This document shows positions 8,362 through 16,604 of a DNA stretch of 64,000 nucleotides, in pieces. The DNA is from Pseudomonas sp. CC120222-01a (lineage in GTDB: Bacteria > Pseudomonadota > Gammaproteobacteria > Pseudomonadales > Pseudomonadaceae). Where the stretch lies: contig NZ_QEQQ01000007.1 of the NCBI RefSeq assembly GCF_003097235.1, positions 1 through 64,000 of the forward strand, read 5' to 3'. The notes beneath the pieces are model-generated. The model was not told where the DNA came from and made no database searches. It worked only from the letters and a program-made list of their open reading frames with translations. A program made the translations under genes and the position numbers. Position 1 is the first letter of the stretch. Each line of letters starts with the position of its first letter.

Positions 8362-9441
8362 ATGCGTCGATCGCTGTGCCTGTTGTCCCTGATCCTGGCC
8401 CTGCCGCTGCAGGCCGAAGAAAAGGTCGTCAATCTCTACAGCTGGGCCGACTACGTCGCCCCGGAAACCCTCCAGCGCTTTGAAAAGGAAACCGGCTACA
8501 AGGTGCGCTACGACACCTTCGACACCACCGAAGTCCTCGAAACCAAGCTGCTCACCGGCCGCAGCGGCTACGACGTGGTCGTGCCGTCCGCCACCGTACT
8601 GGCCCGGGCGCTGAAGGCCAATGCCCTGCAGCCGCTCGATGCGCAAGGCATGCCCGGTTACGCCAACCTCGACAAGGACCTGCTGGCCAAGCTGGCCGAG
8701 GCCGACCCAGGCAACCGTTACGCAGTGCCCTACACCTGGGGCACCCTGGGCCTGGGGGTGAATGTCGAGGCGGTGCGCCAGCGCCTGGGCGATGTGCCGC
8801 TGGACAGCCTCGACCTGCTGTTCAAACCCGAGTACGCCAGCCGCCTCAAGGCGTGCGGCATCGCCATGCCGGACTCGCCCCAGGAAGTGATTGGCGTCGC
8901 CCTCAACTACCTCGGCAAAGACCCCTACAGCCAGGACAAGGCTGACCTCGCGGCGGCGCAGAACCTGCTGAACCAGCTGCAACCGTCGATCAGCTACGTC
9001 GCCAATGGCCGGCAGATCAACGACCTGGCCAACGGTAGCGTGTGCCTGGCACTGACCTACAACGGCGATGCAGCCATGGCCGCCGACCAGGCGCGCCGCG
9101 CCGGCAAGCCGTTCGAGCTGATCTACCGCATCCCCCGTGAAGGCACGCTGGTGTGGCAGGACAACCTGGTCATCCCCAAGGACGCCCCGCACCCGGAAGC
9201 TGCCCGGGCGTTCATCGCGTTCATGCTGAAACCTGAGTCGGTGGCAGCGCTCACCAATACGCTGTTCTTCGCCAATGCCAACCAGGCGGCCACACCGCTG
9301 GTGGATGAAGCCGTGCGCAATGACCCGGATATCTACCCCCCTGCCGACGTGCGTGAGCGCCTGTATGCCGACCGCAGCATGGCGTTGTCCGACCTGCGCC
9401 AGCGCAACCGGCTGTGGACGGCCTTCCGCAGCCGCCAGTGA
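8362..9441 (+). CDS. PotF/SpuD-like polyamine ABC transporter substrate-binding protein
   Basis: 359 aa periplasmic protein with signal peptide (RRSLCLLSLILALPLQAEE). The mature N terminus VVNLYSWADYVAPETLQRFE and the segments TFDTTEVLETKLLTGRSGYD and AVPYTWGTLGLGVN are typical of PotF/SpuD binding proteins for putrescine, spermidine or agmatine. No permease or ATPase gene is adjacent, so it must use components encoded elsewhere. A ribosome site GAGGTG precedes the ATG. It is 25 bases upstream of the agmatinase gene, probably the same operon. Confidence 0.9.
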   Translation: MRRSLCLLSLILALPLQAEEKVVNLYSWADYVAPETLQRFEKETGYKVRYDTFDTTEVLETKLLTGRSGYDVVVPSATVLARALKANALQPLDAQGMPGYANLDKDLLAKLAEADPGNRYAVPYTWGTLGLGVNVEAVRQRLGDVPLDSLDLLFKPEYASRLKACGIAMPDSPQEVIGVALNYLGKDPYSQDKADLAAAQNLLNQLQPSISYVANGRQINDLANGSVCLALTYNGDAAMAADQARRAGKPFELIYRIPREGTLVWQDNLVIPKDAPHPEAARAFIAFMLKPESVAALTNTLFFANANQAATPLVDEAVRNDPDIYPPADVRERLYADRSMALSDLRQRNRLWTAFRSRQ

Positions 9442-9466
9442 CCGATAACCATAAAGGAGCCCAACC

Positions 9467-10429
9467 GTGGAACAAGCCCAGAACAACGACCAGGCCATGA
9501 CCCGCGACAGCCTGTACGGTACCGCAGCGGAAAGTACCTACGCCGGTATCACCAGTTTCTCCCGTCGTCGCTACAGCCGCGATTTGCGCGGGGTGGATGT
9601 GGTGGTCAGCGGTGTGCCGTTCGACACTGCCACCAGCAACCGCCCCGGCGCGCGTTTCGGGCCGCGTGCGATCCGTGCCGCCTCGGTACAGCAGGCCTGG
9701 GCGCGCCACTGGCCGTGGGCATTCGACCCGTTCGACCACCTGGCAGTGATCGACTATGGCGACTGCGCCTTCGACAGCGGCACCCCGCAGTCGGTACCCG
9801 ACAGCATCCAGGCCCACGCCGAGCACATTCTTGAAGCCGGTTGCGCCATGCTCACTCTGGGTGGCGACCATTTCATCAGCTACCCGCTGCTCAAGGCCCA
9901 TGCCCGGCGCCATGGCCCGCTGGCGCTGATCCATTTCGATGCGCACAGCGACACCTGGCCGGACGAAGAGGGCCGCATCGACCATGGCACCATGTTCTGG
10001 CATGCCGCCCGCGAGGGCCTGGTCGATCCGTCCTGCTCGGTGCAGGTCGGCCTGCGCACCACCAATGACGACAGCCAGGGCTTCGCCATTCTCGATGCCC
10101 GGCAGGTGCACCGCCAGGGCACCGAAGCGATCATCGCCGCGATCCGCCAGCGGGTCGGTGACAAGCCGGTGTACCTGACATTCGACATCGACTGCCTCGA
10201 CCCGGCGTATGCACCCGGCACCGGTACCCCGGTATGTGGCGGCTTGAGCACGGTGCAGGCGCTGGAGATCCTCGGTGGCCTGCGCGGCATCAACCTGGTG
10301 GGCATGGACCTGGTGGAAGTGGCACCGGCCTATGACCACGCCGACATCACCGCGCTGGCCGGGGCCACCCTGGCCATGGAGATGCTGTGCCTGTACGCGG
10401 CGCGGCACAAGGTCGATGCCGCCCGGTGA
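9467..10429 (+). CDS. speB: Agmatinase-family ureohydrolase
   Basis: 320 aa, GTG start with AGGAG eight bases upstream. Binuclear manganese ligands are present: GGDHF (about 127), DAHSDTW (about 152-158) and FDIDCLDPAYAPGTGTP (about 240). The family splits a guanidino group to urea plus amine: agmatine to putrescine, guanidinobutyrate to GABA, or guanidinopropionate. The LysR plus binding-protein context fits uptake and use of a guanidino compound as nitrogen source. Guanidinobutyrase or guanidinopropionase activity cannot be excluded from sequence alone. Confidence 0.9.
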   Translation: MEQAQNNDQAMTRDSLYGTAAESTYAGITSFSRRRYSRDLRGVDVVVSGVPFDTATSNRPGARFGPRAIRAASVQQAWARHWPWAFDPFDHLAVIDYGDCAFDSGTPQSVPDSIQAHAEHILEAGCAMLTLGGDHFISYPLLKAHARRHGPLALIHFDAHSDTWPDEEGRIDHGTMFWHAAREGLVDPSCSVQVGLRTTNDDSQGFAILDARQVHRQGTEAIIAAIRQRVGDKPVYLTFDIDCLDPAYAPGTGTPVCGGLSTVQALEILGGLRGINLVGMDLVEVAPAYDHADITALAGATLAMEMLCLYAARHKVDAAR

Positions 10430-10434
10430 TCGGC

Positions 10435-10462
10435 GGGCCTGATGCAGCGTGCCATCAGGCCC
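10435..10462 (+). terminator. Hairpin after the agmatinase gene
   Basis: A perfect 10-bp stem gggcctgatg / catcaggccc with an 8-base loop, six bases after the stop codon. There is no T run after it, so it may be a weak terminator or an mRNA end stabiliser. Confidence 0.55.
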
Positions 10463-10565
10463 ATACTGAAACATCAGGAATCGCATTCACACTTTTGCCG
10501 CGAACCCTTCGCGCCTTAGGCTATCCAAACGCTCAAGGCGCGCTTTTTCGTACAGGAGGTGAAGC

Positions 10566-10883
10566 ATGAAACTCACGGTGCCAACCTTGATCATCGGCTT
10601 GACTCTGGGCCTGTCGGTGCAGGCAGCGCCTGCGCAGCCCTTGCAGCTCGCCGCCAGTAACAACAACCCCTACAACAGCCCGATCCAGCGTGCCAACCCC
10701 AACAGTCGCCAGGGCAGCATGCCGGCCACACCGCCCGTGCGCGGCCCGTCCACCCAGCCCATCTATCGCACGCCAAGCCTGGATAACCGTGGTATTGGCA
10801 ATGGCGACAACCTGCGCCGCCAGCAGCAGGCCCCCAATCTGGAGCCGACGCGGCCACCGCGTGATAGCCAGCGTGCGCCTTGA
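10566..10883 (+). CDS. Small secreted hypothetical protein, Asn/Pro/Gln-rich
   Basis: 105 aa. A clear signal peptide (MKLTVPTLIIGLTLGLSVQA) precedes a low-complexity mature part rich in N, P, Q, R and S (NNNPYNSP, PTRPPRDSQRAP at the end), probably disordered. AGGAGG lies six bases before the ATG, a strong ribosome site. It is 20 bases upstream of the PQQ dehydrogenase gene and likely co-transcribed, so it may act in the periplasm with it. I do not recognise a family. Confidence 0.75.
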   Translation: MKLTVPTLIIGLTLGLSVQAAPAQPLQLAASNNNPYNSPIQRANPNSRQGSMPATPPVRGPSTQPIYRTPSLDNRGIGNGDNLRRQQQAPNLEPTRPPRDSQRAP

Positions 10884-10903
10884 CCCATAGAAAGGAATCC
10901 TGC

Positions 10904-12052
10904 ATGACCCGAACCCACTGGCTGACCGCCTTGACCGCTGCTGCGCTGTTGCCGCTGCTGGCACACGCCGCCCCTGAACAGCAATTTTCCAGCGAAGAAG
11001 GGCAACTCACGGTCAGCACCGTGGCCGATGGCCTGCGCAACCCTTGGGCGCTGGCTTTCCTGCCAGGTGGCAAGGACATGCTGGTCACCGAGCGCCCAGG
11101 CAACCTGCGCGTGGTGAGCGCCGAGGGCAAGGTCGGCCCGCCCATCAGCGGCGTGCCCAAGGTCTGGGCCGAAGGCCAGGGCGGCCTGCTCGATGTGGTG
11201 CTGTCGCCTGAGTTCGCCAAAGACCGCACGGTGTACCTGTCGTATGCCGAGGAGGGCAGTGATGGCAAGGCCGGCACAGCGGTAGGCCGTGGCCAGCTGT
11301 CCGAGGACCGCGCCCGGCTGGAAAACTTCAATGTGATCTTCCGACAGCAACCCAAGCTTTCCGAAGGCAATCACTTCGGCTCGCGGCTGGTGTTCGACCG
11401 CGACGGCTTCCTGTTCATCGCCCTGGGCGAGAACAACCAGCGCTCGACCGCCCAGGACCTGGACAAGCTGCAGGGCAAGGTCGTGCGGATCTTGCCCGAC
11501 GGCGAAATACCGAAGGACAACCCCTTCGTCGGCAAGCAGGATGTGCGCCCGGAAATCTGGTCGTTCGGCCACCGCAACCAACAGGGCGCGGCGCTAAACC
11601 CCTGGACCGGCCAGCTCTGGACCCACGAACACGGCCCGCGTGGCGGCGACGAGATCAACATCCCGGCGCCTGGCAAGAACTATGGCTGGCCAATCGCCAC
11701 GCACGGTATCAACTATTCGCTGATGCCGATCCCCGAAGCCAAGGGCAAACATGTCGACGGCATGGTCGACCCGCACCATGTCTGGGAGAAGTCGCCCGGC
11801 ATCAGCGGCATGGCCTTCTATGACAGCCCGACCTTCAAGGCCTGGGATCACAACCTGTTCATTGGCGCGCTGGCCACCCAGGAACTGATCCGCCTGCAAC
11901 TCGATGGCGACAAGGTCGTCCATGAAGAGCGCTTGCTGGGTGACCTGAAGGCGCGCATCCGTGATGTGCGGGTGGGGCCGGATGGCTACCTGTATGTGCT
12001 GACCGATGCCAAGGATGGGGAGTTGCTGAAGGTGGGGTTGGGCGAGGGCTGA
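10904..12052 (+). CDS. PQQ-dependent aldose sugar dehydrogenase (YliI/Asd type)
   Basis: 382 aa periplasmic six-bladed beta-propeller oxidoreductase with signal peptide (ending ALLPLLAHAA). Motifs for PQQ and substrate binding: LRNPWALAFLPGG, EGNHFGSRLVFDRDGFLFIA, SFGHRNQQGAALNP and THEHGPRGGDEINI. The family oxidises aldoses to lactones and passes electrons to the respiratory chain. ATG at 10904 has AAAGGAA eight bases upstream; a frame start eight codons earlier is less likely. Genes for PQQ synthesis are not in the window. Confidence 0.9.
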   Translation: MTRTHWLTALTAAALLPLLAHAAPEQQFSSEEGQLTVSTVADGLRNPWALAFLPGGKDMLVTERPGNLRVVSAEGKVGPPISGVPKVWAEGQGGLLDVVLSPEFAKDRTVYLSYAEEGSDGKAGTAVGRGQLSEDRARLENFNVIFRQQPKLSEGNHFGSRLVFDRDGFLFIALGENNQRSTAQDLDKLQGKVVRILPDGEIPKDNPFVGKQDVRPEIWSFGHRNQQGAALNPWTGQLWTHEHGPRGGDEINIPAPGKNYGWPIATHGINYSLMPIPEAKGKHVDGMVDPHHVWEKSPGISGMAFYDSPTFKAWDHNLFIGALATQELIRLQLDGDKVVHEERLLGDLKARIRDVRVGPDGYLYVLTDAKDGELLKVGLGEG

Positions 12053-12072
12053 AGCAGCTTTTTGACTGCAAT

Positions 12073-12166
12073 GGCCCTTTCGCGGGTAAACCCGCTCCCA
12101 CAGGGACCTCATTGGCTTCAGGCGTGGTGAAGCCCCTGTGGCAGCGGGTTTACCCGCGAAAGGGCC
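12073..12166. repeat. REP inverted pair
   Basis: Facing arms 12073-12105 and 12134-12166, nearly perfect complements (ggccctttcgcgggtaaacc... / ...ggtttacccgcgaaagggcc), each with the cccgctcccacagg type core. It lies after the sugar dehydrogenase and just before zapE on the same strand, and is expected to form a strong hairpin that could separate the two transcripts. Confidence 0.85.
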
Positions 12167-12206
12167 AGCCCATACAATGCAGTCCTCACAGTTCAAGCCA
12201 GCAGCC

Positions 12207-13316
12207 ATGCAACTCGACCCGCTAAATTGCTATCGCGTGGCACTTTCAGAGCACGGCTTCGCCGAAGATCCGGCCCAGGTCAAGGCTGTCACGGCCCTGC
12301 AAACCTGCTTCGAAGCCCTGGAGCATGGCCATACCCCCCAGGGCCTGTACCTCTGGGGCCCGGTCGGTCGCGGCAAGACCTGGCTCATGGACCTGTTCCA
12401 CCGCTGCCTCAGCGTCCCGTCCCGGCGCCAGCACTTCCACCATTTCATGGCCTGGGTCCACCAGCGCCTGTTCCAGCTCAACGGCACTGCCGACCCGTTG
12501 AAGGCGTTGGCGCGGGAACTGGCCGCGCAGATCCGCGTGCTGTGCTTCGACGAGCTGTTCGTCAGCGACATCGGCGATGCGATCATCCTCGGCCGCCTGT
12601 TCCAGGTGCTGTTCGATCACGGCGTCGTGGTGGTCGCCACCTCCAACCAGCCACCGCAACAGCTGTACCGCGATGGCTTCAATCGCGAGCGCTTTCTGCC
12701 GGCCATCAGCGCCATCGAACGGCACATGCAGGTGCTTTCGGTGGCAGGCGAGCAGGATCATCGCCTGCACCCGGGCGCACAGCGCCAGCGTTACTGGGTG
12801 GCCCAAGCGGGGAGCAAAGGCGGCGCGCTCGAAGCCGTTTTCCAGCAGCTCAGCCCGGATGACCCCGGCAGCAATGCACCCCTGCTGATCGGTACGCGGC
12901 AGATCCAGGTGATCCGCCGCAGCACCCAGGCCATCTGGTGCCACTTTACCGAGCTCTGCGAACGGCCTTTGGCCGCCATGGAGTTCATGGCCTTGTGCGA
13001 TCAGTTCCCGGCCATCCTGGTCGAGGGTATCCCGGCCCTGGGCGGCGAACAGCGGGCCGGGCGCATCGCCCGTGGCACCGAAGATGGCGCGGCGCGTGTT
13101 GCGGCAGGTGACCGCGAATTGCCGATGCTGTCGCCCGAGGATGACGCCGTGCGCCGCTTCATCGCCCTGGTGGACGAATGCTATGACCGCCGGGTGGCCC
13201 TGTACCTGGAGGCGCAGGTTCCGCTCGATGCGCTCTACACTCAAGGGTATCTGGCGTTCCCGTACCAACGGACCCTGAGCCGGCTACGGGAGATGCAACT
13301 GCAACGCTTCGCCTGA
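12207..13316 (+). CDS. zapE: ZapE/AFG1-like cell division ATPase
   Basis: 369 aa AAA-type ATPase. Walker A GPVGRGKTWLMDLFHR (about 54), Walker B IRVLCFDELFVSDI (about 115), sensor region VVATSNQPPQQLYRDGFNRE. ZapE acts at the constricting Z-ring under oxygen or temperature stress; mitochondrial AFG1 relatives handle respiratory proteins. Start uncertain: ATG at 12207 gives MQLDPL, but an in-frame ATG at 12177 directly after the REP element is possible; neither has a strong ribosome site. Somewhat diverged from the enteric form in the middle (HLHPGAQRQRYW region). Confidence 0.85.
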   Translation: MQLDPLNCYRVALSEHGFAEDPAQVKAVTALQTCFEALEHGHTPQGLYLWGPVGRGKTWLMDLFHRCLSVPSRRQHFHHFMAWVHQRLFQLNGTADPLKALARELAAQIRVLCFDELFVSDIGDAIILGRLFQVLFDHGVVVVATSNQPPQQLYRDGFNRERFLPAISAIERHMQVLSVAGEQDHRLHPGAQRQRYWVAQAGSKGGALEAVFQQLSPDDPGSNAPLLIGTRQIQVIRRSTQAIWCHFTELCERPLAAMEFMALCDQFPAILVEGIPALGGEQRAGRIARGTEDGAARVAAGDRELPMLSPEDDAVRRFIALVDECYDRRVALYLEAQVPLDALYTQGYLAFPYQRTLSRLREMQLQRFA

Positions 13317-13328
13317 AGGAGCCAAACC

Positions 13329-13910
13329 ATGGAGCCGCTGTCGCATCATCTGCTGACCCAGGCCTACAACAATGGCTGGGCCAACCACCGCCTGTACAAG
13401 GCCTGCCTGCAACTGACCCACGACGAGTTCGTCGCCCCCCGTTGCAGCTTCTTCCCGTCGATCAAGGCCACCCTCAACCACCTGCTGACTGTGGACTGGT
13501 TCTACCTGGACATGCTCGAGTGCGAACAGCGCGGTGAGGCGCCGAACCCGGATGGCGAACGCTTCTTCGAGCCGGAGCAACCGTTCGCCACCTGCACCGA
13601 CCTGCATGCCGAGCAGGCTCAGGCCGACCATCGGCTGATCGCCTATTGCAGCTTGCTGCAGGACGACCAACTGGCGCGCTACGTGAGTATCGTGCGGCCC
13701 GAACGGATCCAGCGCGAACAGCGCCTGCGCTTGCTGGCGCACCTGTTCGAGCACCAGATCCATCACCGTGGGCAGGTGCATGCGATGCTCAGTGATACGG
13801 CAGTAAGGCCGCCGCAGCTGGATGAGTTTTTCTGTGAAGAGGAAGCCGACCTGCGGGCGCTGGACTTTGCCGAACTCGGCTGGAGCGAAGCGCAGGTCTG
13901 GAAGGGTTAG
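13329..13910 (+). CDS. DinB-superfamily protein (putative metal-binding four-helix bundle)
   Basis: 193 aa. Helical protein with the DinB metal triad: His in FFPSIKATLNHLLTVDWFYL (about 52) and the paired histidines in HLFEHQIHHRGQVHAMLSD (about 148-160). The family includes thiol-dependent transferases and DNA-damage-induced proteins, but most members, including this one, have no known reaction. It starts 12 bases after zapE and its last codons overlap the convergent hydrolase gene by four bases. Confidence 0.85.
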   Translation: MEPLSHHLLTQAYNNGWANHRLYKACLQLTHDEFVAPRCSFFPSIKATLNHLLTVDWFYLDMLECEQRGEAPNPDGERFFEPEQPFATCTDLHAEQAQADHRLIAYCSLLQDDQLARYVSIVRPERIQREQRLRLLAHLFEHQIHHRGQVHAMLSDTAVRPPQLDEFFCEEEADLRALDFAELGWSEAQVWKG

Positions 13911-14905
13911 CGGCCGAGCCACTCCACCAGCGTGCGGTTGAAGCGCCGTGGCTCCTCGATCTGCGGCGCATGCCCCATGCCTTCGAAAGTCACCAGTTCG
14001 CCTTGTGGAATCAGCTTGGCCACTTGTGGCCCCAGTTCCTTGTACTTGCCCAGCTTGACCTTCACCTCAGGCGGGGCGATGTCGCTGCCGATCGCCGTGG
14101 TGTCCTGGTCGCCGATCAGCAGCAGGGTCGGCATCTTCAGGTCCTTGAACTCGTGATACACCGGCTGGGTGTAGATCATGTCGTAGATCAGCGCCGAGTT
14201 CCATGCCACCGCCTCATGCCCCGGCCCCTTGTTCAGGCCCACCAGCATCTGCACCCAACGCTCGTATTCAGGCTTCCAACGTCCCGCGTAGTAGGTCTTG
14301 CGTTCATACTCACGCACGCCTTCGGCATCGAGCTTGAGCTCACGGGCATACCACTGGTCCACCGTGCGGTAGGGCACGCCGAGGGCTTTCCAGTCTTCCA
14401 GGCCGATCGGGTTGACCATCGCCAAGCGCTCGACCTGCTGCGGGTACATCAGCGCGTAGCGGGTGGCGAGCATGCCCCCGGTGGAGTGGCCGAGCACGAT
14501 AGCCTGCTTGACGCCCAGCTGTTCGAGCAGGGCGTGGGTGTTCACCGCCAGTTGCTGGAAGCTGTACTGGTACTGGGCCGGCTTGCTAGAGGTGCAGAAG
14601 CCGATCTGGTCCGGGGCGATCACACGGTAGCCCGCCTGGCTCAAGGCGTCGATGGTGGTCTCCCAGGTGGCGGCGCAGAAGTTCTTGCCGTGCATCAGCA
14701 CCACGCTGCGGCCATTGGCCTGGCCCTGGGCCGGCACATCCATGTAGCCCATCTGCAGGTGCTGGCCCTGGGACTGGAAGTCGAAATGCTTGAGTGGGTG
14801 AGGGTAGGTGAAGCCTTCGAGCTGTTTGCCGTAGGTGGGCGATTCGGCAGCGATGGCGGGGATGCCGACGAGGCAGGCCAGGGCCAGGGCGGTTGCGCGC
14901 AGCAT
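13907..14905 (-). CDS. Secreted alpha/beta hydrolase
   Basis: 332 aa with signal peptide (ALALACLVGIPAIAAES). Alpha/beta hydrolase signatures: oxyanion region VVLMHGKNFCAATWE (about 70-85), nucleophile elbow GHSTGGMLATRYAL with Ser at about 143, acid in LLIGDQDTTAIGSD (about 260) and catalytic His in FEGMGHAPQIEEP (about 310). The catalytic triad appears complete. Substrate unknown; the fold includes esterases, dehalogenases and C-C hydrolases. Confidence 0.88.
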   Translation of the reverse strand: MLRATALALACLVGIPAIAAESPTYGKQLEGFTYPHPLKHFDFQSQGQHLQMGYMDVPAQGQANGRSVVLMHGKNFCAATWETTIDALSQAGYRVIAPDQIGFCTSSKPAQYQYSFQQLAVNTHALLEQLGVKQAIVLGHSTGGMLATRYALMYPQQVERLAMVNPIGLEDWKALGVPYRTVDQWYARELKLDAEGVREYERKTYYAGRWKPEYERWVQMLVGLNKGPGHEAVAWNSALIYDMIYTQPVYHEFKDLKMPTLLLIGDQDTTAIGSDIAPPEVKVKLGKYKELGPQVAKLIPQGELVTFEGMGHAPQIEEPRRFNRTLVEWLGR

Positions 14906-14980
14906 GGGGGAACTCCGTGTAGGACCATGTAGGAATTGGCGACTGTAACAGTCAGTGGACCACCTTAAACGTTAAAGGTG

Positions 14981-15418
14981 TTACCAGGCGTGAAACCAGC
15001 CCAGGGTAATCATCGCCACGACGATATAGCGCCCGCCCTTGGCCAGGGTCACCAACAGCAGAAAACGCCAGAACGGCTCACGCATGATGCCGGCAATCAG
15101 GGTCAGCGGATCGCCGATCACCGGCATCCAGCTCAGCAGAAGCGACCATTGCCCCCAACGCTGGTAGCGCTGTTGCGCGCGTTCCAGCTGGCTGGCGCTG
15201 AAGGGGAACCAGCGCTTGTCGCGCAGGTGCTCGAGGGCCCGACCGAGCAGCCAGTTGACCACCGACCCGAGCACATTGCCCAGGGTGGCCACCAGCAGCA
15301 AGGTCAGCCAGACTTCGGGCTGGCGCAGCAGCAGGCCGACCAGCACCGCCTCCGATTGCAGCGGCAGCAGGGTGGCGGCACCGAAAGCGCTGAAAAACAG
15401 CGCCCAGAGGCTCAGCAT
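14981..15418 (-). CDS. YqaA-type DedA/SNARE-associated membrane protein
   Basis: 145 aa with about four membrane segments. It begins with FGAATLLPLQSEAVLVGLL and ends with FLLLVTLAKGGRYIVVAMIT, the pattern of YqaA, a small member of the DedA/VTT family (some of which are undecaprenyl-phosphate or lipid flippases). Its ATG overlaps the TGA of the DUF411 gene by one base (TGATG), so translation is probably coupled, placing it at the end of the copper operon. Confidence 0.85.
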   Translation of the reverse strand: MLSLWALFFSAFGAATLLPLQSEAVLVGLLLRQPEVWLTLLLVATLGNVLGSVVNWLLGRALEHLRDKRWFPFSASQLERAQQRYQRWGQWSLLLSWMPVIGDPLTLIAGIMREPFWRFLLLVTLAKGGRYIVVAMITLGWFHAW

Positions 15419-15846
15419 CAGTAGCTGGCGACCACGGTGTCCTGGCCATCCTGGGTCACGCCGATGACCTGGTAGGCATCCTTGTGGTCACCCATTTCCA
15501 TGCCAGGCGATCCCATGGGCATGCCCGGCACGGCCAGGCCCTTGAGGTCGTTGCGCCTGGCCAGCAGGCGCACCTGTTCGGCGGGTACATGACCCTCGAC
15601 GAACTTGCCGTCGATCACCCCGGTGTGGCACGACGCCAGGCGCGGCGCCACGCCCAGGCGCTGCTTGACGGCGCTCATGTTCGGCTCGACGTGGTCGTTG
15701 ACGCTGAAGCCGTTGTCGCGCAAGTGGCTGATCCAGGCCTTGCAGCAGCCACAGTTGGGGTCGCGATAGACATCGATGGTTTCGCCAGCCTGGGCCAGGC
15801 CGGTAATGGCCAGCAGGCCGAAGGTGATCAGGTGTTTACGCAGCAT
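15418..15846 (-). CDS. DUF411 periplasmic metal-binding protein
   Basis: 142 aa with signal peptide (ending GLAQAGE). DUF411 hallmark VYRDPNCGCCKAWISHL gives a CxCC metal site, and ASCHTGVIDGKFVEGHVPAE adds Cys and His. A Met-rich stretch PGMPMGSPGMEMGDH near 108-122 is typical of periplasmic copper binders. Located directly after copB, it is probably a copper-handling protein of this operon; direct evidence of metal type is lacking. Confidence 0.85.
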   Translation of the reverse strand: MLRKHLITFGLLAITGLAQAGETIDVYRDPNCGCCKAWISHLRDNGFSVNDHVEPNMSAVKQRLGVAPRLASCHTGVIDGKFVEGHVPAEQVRLLARRNDLKGLAVPGMPMGSPGMEMGDHKDAYQVIGVTQDGQDTVVASY

Positions 15847-15860
15847 GGTCGAACAACTCC

Positions 15861-16604
15861 TTAGAAACGCAGGCGTATGCCTGCCACCAGACGGGTTTGG
15901 CCGAGGTCATCGCCGTCCTCACGGGCCTGACTGGCGCGGTTGCCGTGCAGGCGCTCGAAGCTTACCCCGACATAGGGCGCGAAGCCCCGGCTGATTTCGT
16001 AGCGCAGGCGCAGGCCGACTTCGCTGTCGGCAAGCCCGGCGCCCTGTTCGTGGCCGGCATCGTTGCGGCCGTAGAAGTTGGCTTCCAGGTTCGGCTCGAG
16101 GATCCAGCGGTTGCTCAGCAGGATAGCGTAAGCGGCTTCCAGGCGCAGTGCGCTCTGTTGTCGCTCGCCGGCATAGGCGGTGGCTTCCAGTTCCAGGCCA
16201 TACAGCGGGGTGCCCTGGATGCCGAAGGCGGCCCAGGTCTGCCCGCTGGCCGGCTTGAAGTCCTGGCGCAGGCCGCCGACCAACTCCCACCAGGGGCTGA
16301 TCGCATGGCCCCACAGCGCCTGCAACTCTGCCTTGTGGGTCTTGCCTTGTTGCCGTTCACCCTCGGTGCGCAGCCACAGGCGATCGATGTCGCCACCGAC
16401 CCAGGCCGTGGCGTTCCACTTGAGGGCGCTGCTGCTTTCGAAGTTCTGGTACTCCAGCTGATCGACGATCACTGCCCAATCGACGGCACGATCATGCACC
16501 TGATGGCCGGGCAGGGGCGAAGCAGCGGCCATGGCCCGTTCGCTGGCCAGCAGCGCGGCCAGGGCGACACCCGTGACCAGGCGCCGGTTGTTGATCTCAT
16601 TCAT
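15861..16604 (-). CDS. copB: Copper resistance outer-membrane protein CopB
   Basis: 247 aa. Signal peptide, a short [20 protein letters not shown] segment, then an outer-membrane barrel domain with the CopB/PcoB patterns [40 protein letters not shown] and [20 protein letters not shown], ending in F. The Met/His-rich N-terminal repeat region found in longer CopB proteins is nearly absent here, so this is the short form. Overlaps the copA stop region by eight bases, hence translationally coupled. Confidence 0.92.
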   Translation of the reverse strand: MNEINNRRLVTGVALAALLASERAMAAASPLPGHQVHDRAVDWAVIVDQLEYQNFESSSALKWNATAWVGGDIDRLWLRTEGERQQGKTHKAELQALWGHAISPWWELVGGLRQDFKPASGQTWAAFGIQGTPLYGLELEATAYAGERQQSALRLEAAYAILLSNRWILEPNLEANFYGRNDAGHEQGAGLADSEVGLRLRYEISRGFAPYVGVSFERLHGNRASQAREDGDDLGQTRLVAGIRLRF

